6,324 nucleotides of DNA from CALXSC01 sp035470525 (lineage in GTDB: Bacteria; Pseudomonadota; Alphaproteobacteria; Rickettsiales; UBA1997), in assembly GCA_035470525.1 (NCBI GenBank), contig DATIQT010000018.1, positions 1 through 6,324 of the forward strand, in the 5' to 3' direction. Position numbers and translations under genes: made by a program. The notes below the pieces were generated by a model. That model was not told where the DNA came from. It was given only the letters and a program-made list of their open reading frames with translations, and did not search any database. Below, piece by piece: positions 4,311 through 6,324 of the stretch. The stretch's first letter is position 1. Each line of letters opens with the position of its first letter.

Positions 4311-5906
4311 ATGAAAAATCAAAAAATTTTACTTAGAATCAATTATAAAGATATTGAAAACAATTTTAAAGAATATAAAAGAATTTCTAAACAAGGAGAA
4401 TTATGTATTCCTGTTTTAAAGGGTAATGCTAATGGTATGGGACAATTGCAAACTGTAGCTCAATTATTAAATATGGAAAAACCTCAAAAAGATTATTATG
4501 TATATCTTTTGGAAGAAGGAATACAATTAAGAAAAAATTTTGGAGATAAAGTTAAAAATATTTTTTGCATAACTGGACCAATGAAAGGACAAGAAAAATT
4601 TTATTATAATAATAAAATTACTCCAGTTTTAAATAGCATTGAACAAATGGAAACTTGGTCTAACTATGCAAAATCTAAAAATGAAGTTTTAGATGTAGTT
4701 CTAGACTTTAATTTAGCTTTAAATAGAAGTGGCTTTCAAAGTACAGATATTGATTATGTTCAAAAATTTGTTTCAGATAAGGCAAATAAATTGAATATTG
4801 TTACAGTTATGGGACATATGGCTTGTCAATATACTTTTGGAACTGAAAAAGGAAAAAAATTTACAGAACCAGAATATAATAAATTTTTAGAAATAGCTTC
4901 TAAATTTCCAAATATTAACAGAGGTATTTTTGCAAGTGTTATGTTATTAAGACATCCAGAAAAATCCCTAGAAACATCAAGACCAGGTGTAAGTTTATAC
5001 TGTGGTTTTCCATCTACAGAAATTGAAAAATCAGATAGTGCTGAATGTGAATTAAAAACAGCTTTAACTTTAATGGCTCCTTTATTTAAAAAGAGTGATA
5101 AAGAAGTTTATATAAAGTTTGGAATTAAACACGGTATGGCTACCGCATATAAAGATAATGGCTATGTATTAGTTGATGGAGAAAAAATTTATGCAAAATC
5201 TGTTGAGATGGATAAAACAATTTTTAAAGTAGATGATGCTAATAGATTTGCTGGTAAAATGGCTTTATTAACTGGATATAATGGAAATGATGTTTTAGAT
5301 GCTTATGTATTCTCTTTAATGAACGCTACTGTTCCTGAAGAAATACTTTCAAAAATTCCTGAACATTATAAATTTTCTCCTGAAGAATATGAATTAGACT
5401 TAATTAGTAATGTTGAAAAAGTTAAAGAAAAAGATTGGGAAGAAAGAGATCTTGAACCTAGAACAATTGCTTTAATAGATAAAAATACCGGAAAAATAAA
5501 GAAATTTATATCTACTATTCTTGAAATTAGAGAAATTGAAGAAGATGGTTATTATGGTTATGGTGCTGCAGATCCTGTAAAGAAAGGCGAAATTATAGCT
5601 ACATTCCCTGTCGGTTATACAGATGGTATTGATAGAAAGATGGGTAAATATGATGTTAATATGTTTGTAGAAGTTGATGGAAAATTGGTTGAATGTAAAT
5701 TCTGCAAAAGAGTTTCTATGGATCAAAATTCTGTAAGAATACCTATTGAATATAAAGATAAAGTAAAAGTTGGTGATAAACTTATTATAATAGATAATGA
5801 AAAAGGTGCTTTTACTTCTAGATTTGAAAAAGCTATGGATATTCCAGAGGAAGAAATATTCTTTATGGTACCTCATACAATTAGAGTTAAAAAAATTTAT
5901 GAATAA
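4311..5906 (+). CDS. alr: Alanine racemase-family protein with duplicated C-terminal domain
   Basis: Probably a PLP enzyme interconverting L- and D-alanine, or another amino acid, for peptidoglycan; specificity cannot be read directly. The protein has 531 residues against about 360-390 for typical Alr. The barrel (about 1-245) has the PLP lysine in VLKGNANGMG (K37; the usual AYGHG tyrosine is Asn41), LNRSGF (R139), MGHMACQ (H169), FASVMLLRHP (S209) and RPGVSLYCG (R224). Residues about 248-354 match a normal Alr C-terminal domain (YVLVDGEKI, VEMDK, ALLTGYNGND, EEILSKIPEHY) but lack some 30 residues that include the loop carrying the catalytic tyrosine. Residues about 385-531 form a second, complete copy: GYYGYGA (likely catalytic Y417), ATFPVGYTDGIDR, VSMDQ (470-471) and VGDKLIIID. 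The second copy may supply the tyrosine. The gene is monocistronic and divergent from atpE. The family is clear; activity is inferred. Confidence 0.85.
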   Translation: MKNQKILLRINYKDIENNFKEYKRISKQGELCIPVLKGNANGMGQLQTVAQLLNMEKPQKDYYVYLLEEGIQLRKNFGDKVKNIFCITGPMKGQEKFYYNNKITPVLNSIEQMETWSNYAKSKNEVLDVVLDFNLALNRSGFQSTDIDYVQKFVSDKANKLNIVTVMGHMACQYTFGTEKGKKFTEPEYNKFLEIASKFPNINRGIFASVMLLRHPEKSLETSRPGVSLYCGFPSTEIEKSDSAECELKTALTLMAPLFKKSDKEVYIKFGIKHGMATAYKDNGYVLVDGEKIYAKSVEMDKTIFKVDDANRFAGKMALLTGYNGNDVLDAYVFSLMNATVPEEILSKIPEHYKFSPEEYELDLISNVEKVKEKDWEERDLEPRTIALIDKNTGKIKKFISTILEIREIEEDGYYGYGAADPVKKGEIIATFPVGYTDGIDRKMGKYDVNMFVEVDGKLVECKFCKRVSMDQNSVRIPIEYKDKVKVGDKLIIIDNEKGAFTSRFEKAMDIPEEEIFFMVPHTIRVKKIYE

Positions 5907-5915
5907 GTTTTTTTA

Positions 5916-5969
5916 TTAGATCTATTAAATAAATCTTTTTATAGAAAATTATTTATGTATTAGGTCTAA
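5916..5969. repeat. Imperfect inverted repeat after the racemase gene
   Basis: Arms 5916-5934 and 5951-5969 match in 16 of 19 positions around a 16-bp spacer, with TTAGATCTA and TAGGTCTAA tips related to the TAGACCT family. It may be a 54-bp degenerate MITE. Starting 9 bp after the stop codon and following seven T residues, it may also help end the racemase transcript. Confidence 0.5.
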
Positions 5970-6004
5970 CAAATTTAATTCATTACTAATTATTCAAAAT
6001 TTTT

Positions 6005-6029
6005 GCAGGAAGAGTTAACCTTTTCCTGC
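6005..6029 (+). terminator. Possible terminator hairpin
   Basis: GCAGGAAGAG-TTAAC-CTTTTCCTGC forms a 10-bp stem with one G-U pair and a 5-nt loop. It is the strongest GC-containing stem downstream of the racemase gene. The plus-strand tail is TTTAATTAATT-like rather than a clean U tract, so termination is only plausible. Confidence 0.35.
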
Positions 6030-6069
6030 TTAATTAATTAAAAAAGGGAAGTGAAGTGGGATAATATAT

Positions 6070-6114
6070 TAGACCTACTGCAAATAAAATTTGAACAATT
6101 TCAATACTTATAGT
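6070..6114 (-). repeat. End of TAGACCT-family repeat, right copy of the long-range inverted pair
   Basis: Reverse complement of 136-180 with 43 of 45 bases identical, including 37 consecutive identical bases (6078-6114). The tip TAGACCTACTGC faces left, toward the genes, so the element body would extend rightward. No matching right end is seen before 6324. Confidence 0.75.
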
Positions 6115-6260
6115 AAATCAAATTATAATTTTAAATAATTTTCCTTAAAATTCTAATTTCTACTTCAAATGCTTGTTTCCAACCGCTCGTTCCTCGCGCA
6201 CTACTGTCCCATTAAAATTTATTTTTTTTAAATATTTAATTTTATTACACCATTGCTTTG

Positions 6261-6280
6261 ATTCCCGCTTTCGCGGGAAT
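6261..6280. repeat. GC-rich palindrome ATTCCCGC-TTTC-GCGGGAAT
   Basis: A perfect 8-bp stem with a 4-nt loop (GAAA on the minus strand, a stable GNRA tetraloop), followed by GACAG. Sequences of this kind (CATTCCCGCGAAAGCGGGAATC) are, from memory, a widespread dispersed palindromic repeat in Rickettsia and other proteobacteria. It stands out sharply from the AT-rich surroundings. Confidence 0.7.
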
Positions 6281-6324
6281 GACAGGGCGGAGAGTGCGAT
6301 TTTACAATCCGTAAAGAATGATAA

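Larger units (their letters stand above)
5907..6324. other. Downstream intergenic region with hairpins, no supported gene
   Basis: No gene is recognised to the window end. It contains a T tract (5908-5914) directly after the racemase stop, an imperfect inverted repeat (5916-5969), a hairpin (6005-6029), a repeat end (6070-6114), and, after about 6170, sequence clearly richer in G+C with a palindrome at 6261-6280. The minus strand from 6324 also shows no obvious coding sequence. Confidence 0.65.

Noticed and set aside
5472..5876. Minus-strand open frame of 134 codons
   Set aside because: Antisense to the second C-terminal domain of the racemase, with a Phe/Ile/Tyr/Asn-rich translation typical of a shadow frame in AT-rich DNA.

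Overview
The window is AT-rich (roughly three quarters A+T by eye), uses the standard genetic code (TGG for Trp, TGA not read through), and about a fifth of it is non-coding and packed with repeats. This suggests a host-associated Gram-negative bacterium with a relaxed genome, possibly an alphaproteobacterium of gut or endosymbiotic type. That assignment is an inference from composition, the repeat style and a GC-rich palindrome near the right end; no marker gene here fixes the taxonomy.

Left and centre (311-3750, minus strand): four tightly packed genes, atpE-atpF-atpA-atpG, encode the c ring, a long b subunit with a delta-like C-terminus, alpha and gamma of a rotary ATPase. The sequences look like the N-type ATPase (N-ATPase), a laterally transferred branch of F-ATPases. 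The c subunit has a glutamate in each helix (E30 and E63), ends in the ANPFW signature, and there is no separate delta gene. The standard N-ATPase operon is atpDCQRBEFAG. Here the first half (beta, epsilon, AtpQ, AtpR, subunit a) is absent. atpE is instead the first gene of its unit, directly behind a good sigma-70-like promoter (3779-3806).

Middle intergenic region (3751-4310): it separates the ATPase genes from a divergent gene and carries a MITE-like 90-bp inverted-repeat element, a small nested inverted-repeat insertion and a 52-bp repeat shared with the left edge.

Right (4311-5906, plus strand): a 531-residue alanine-racemase-family protein. It has the PLP barrel followed by two consecutive copies of the Alr C-terminal beta domain. 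The first copy has lost the segment carrying the catalytic tyrosine; the second has it. This is the most unusual protein in the window.

Edges (1-310 and 5907-6324): no convincing genes. They hold ends of the same repeat family, including a 45-bp inverted pair (136-180 and 6070-6114) that brackets all the genes, plus hairpins. The ATPase genes and the racemase gene are transcribed divergently from the repeat-rich middle and have no obvious functional link beyond proximity: one acts in membrane energetics or ion pumping, the other probably in D-amino-acid supply for the cell wall.
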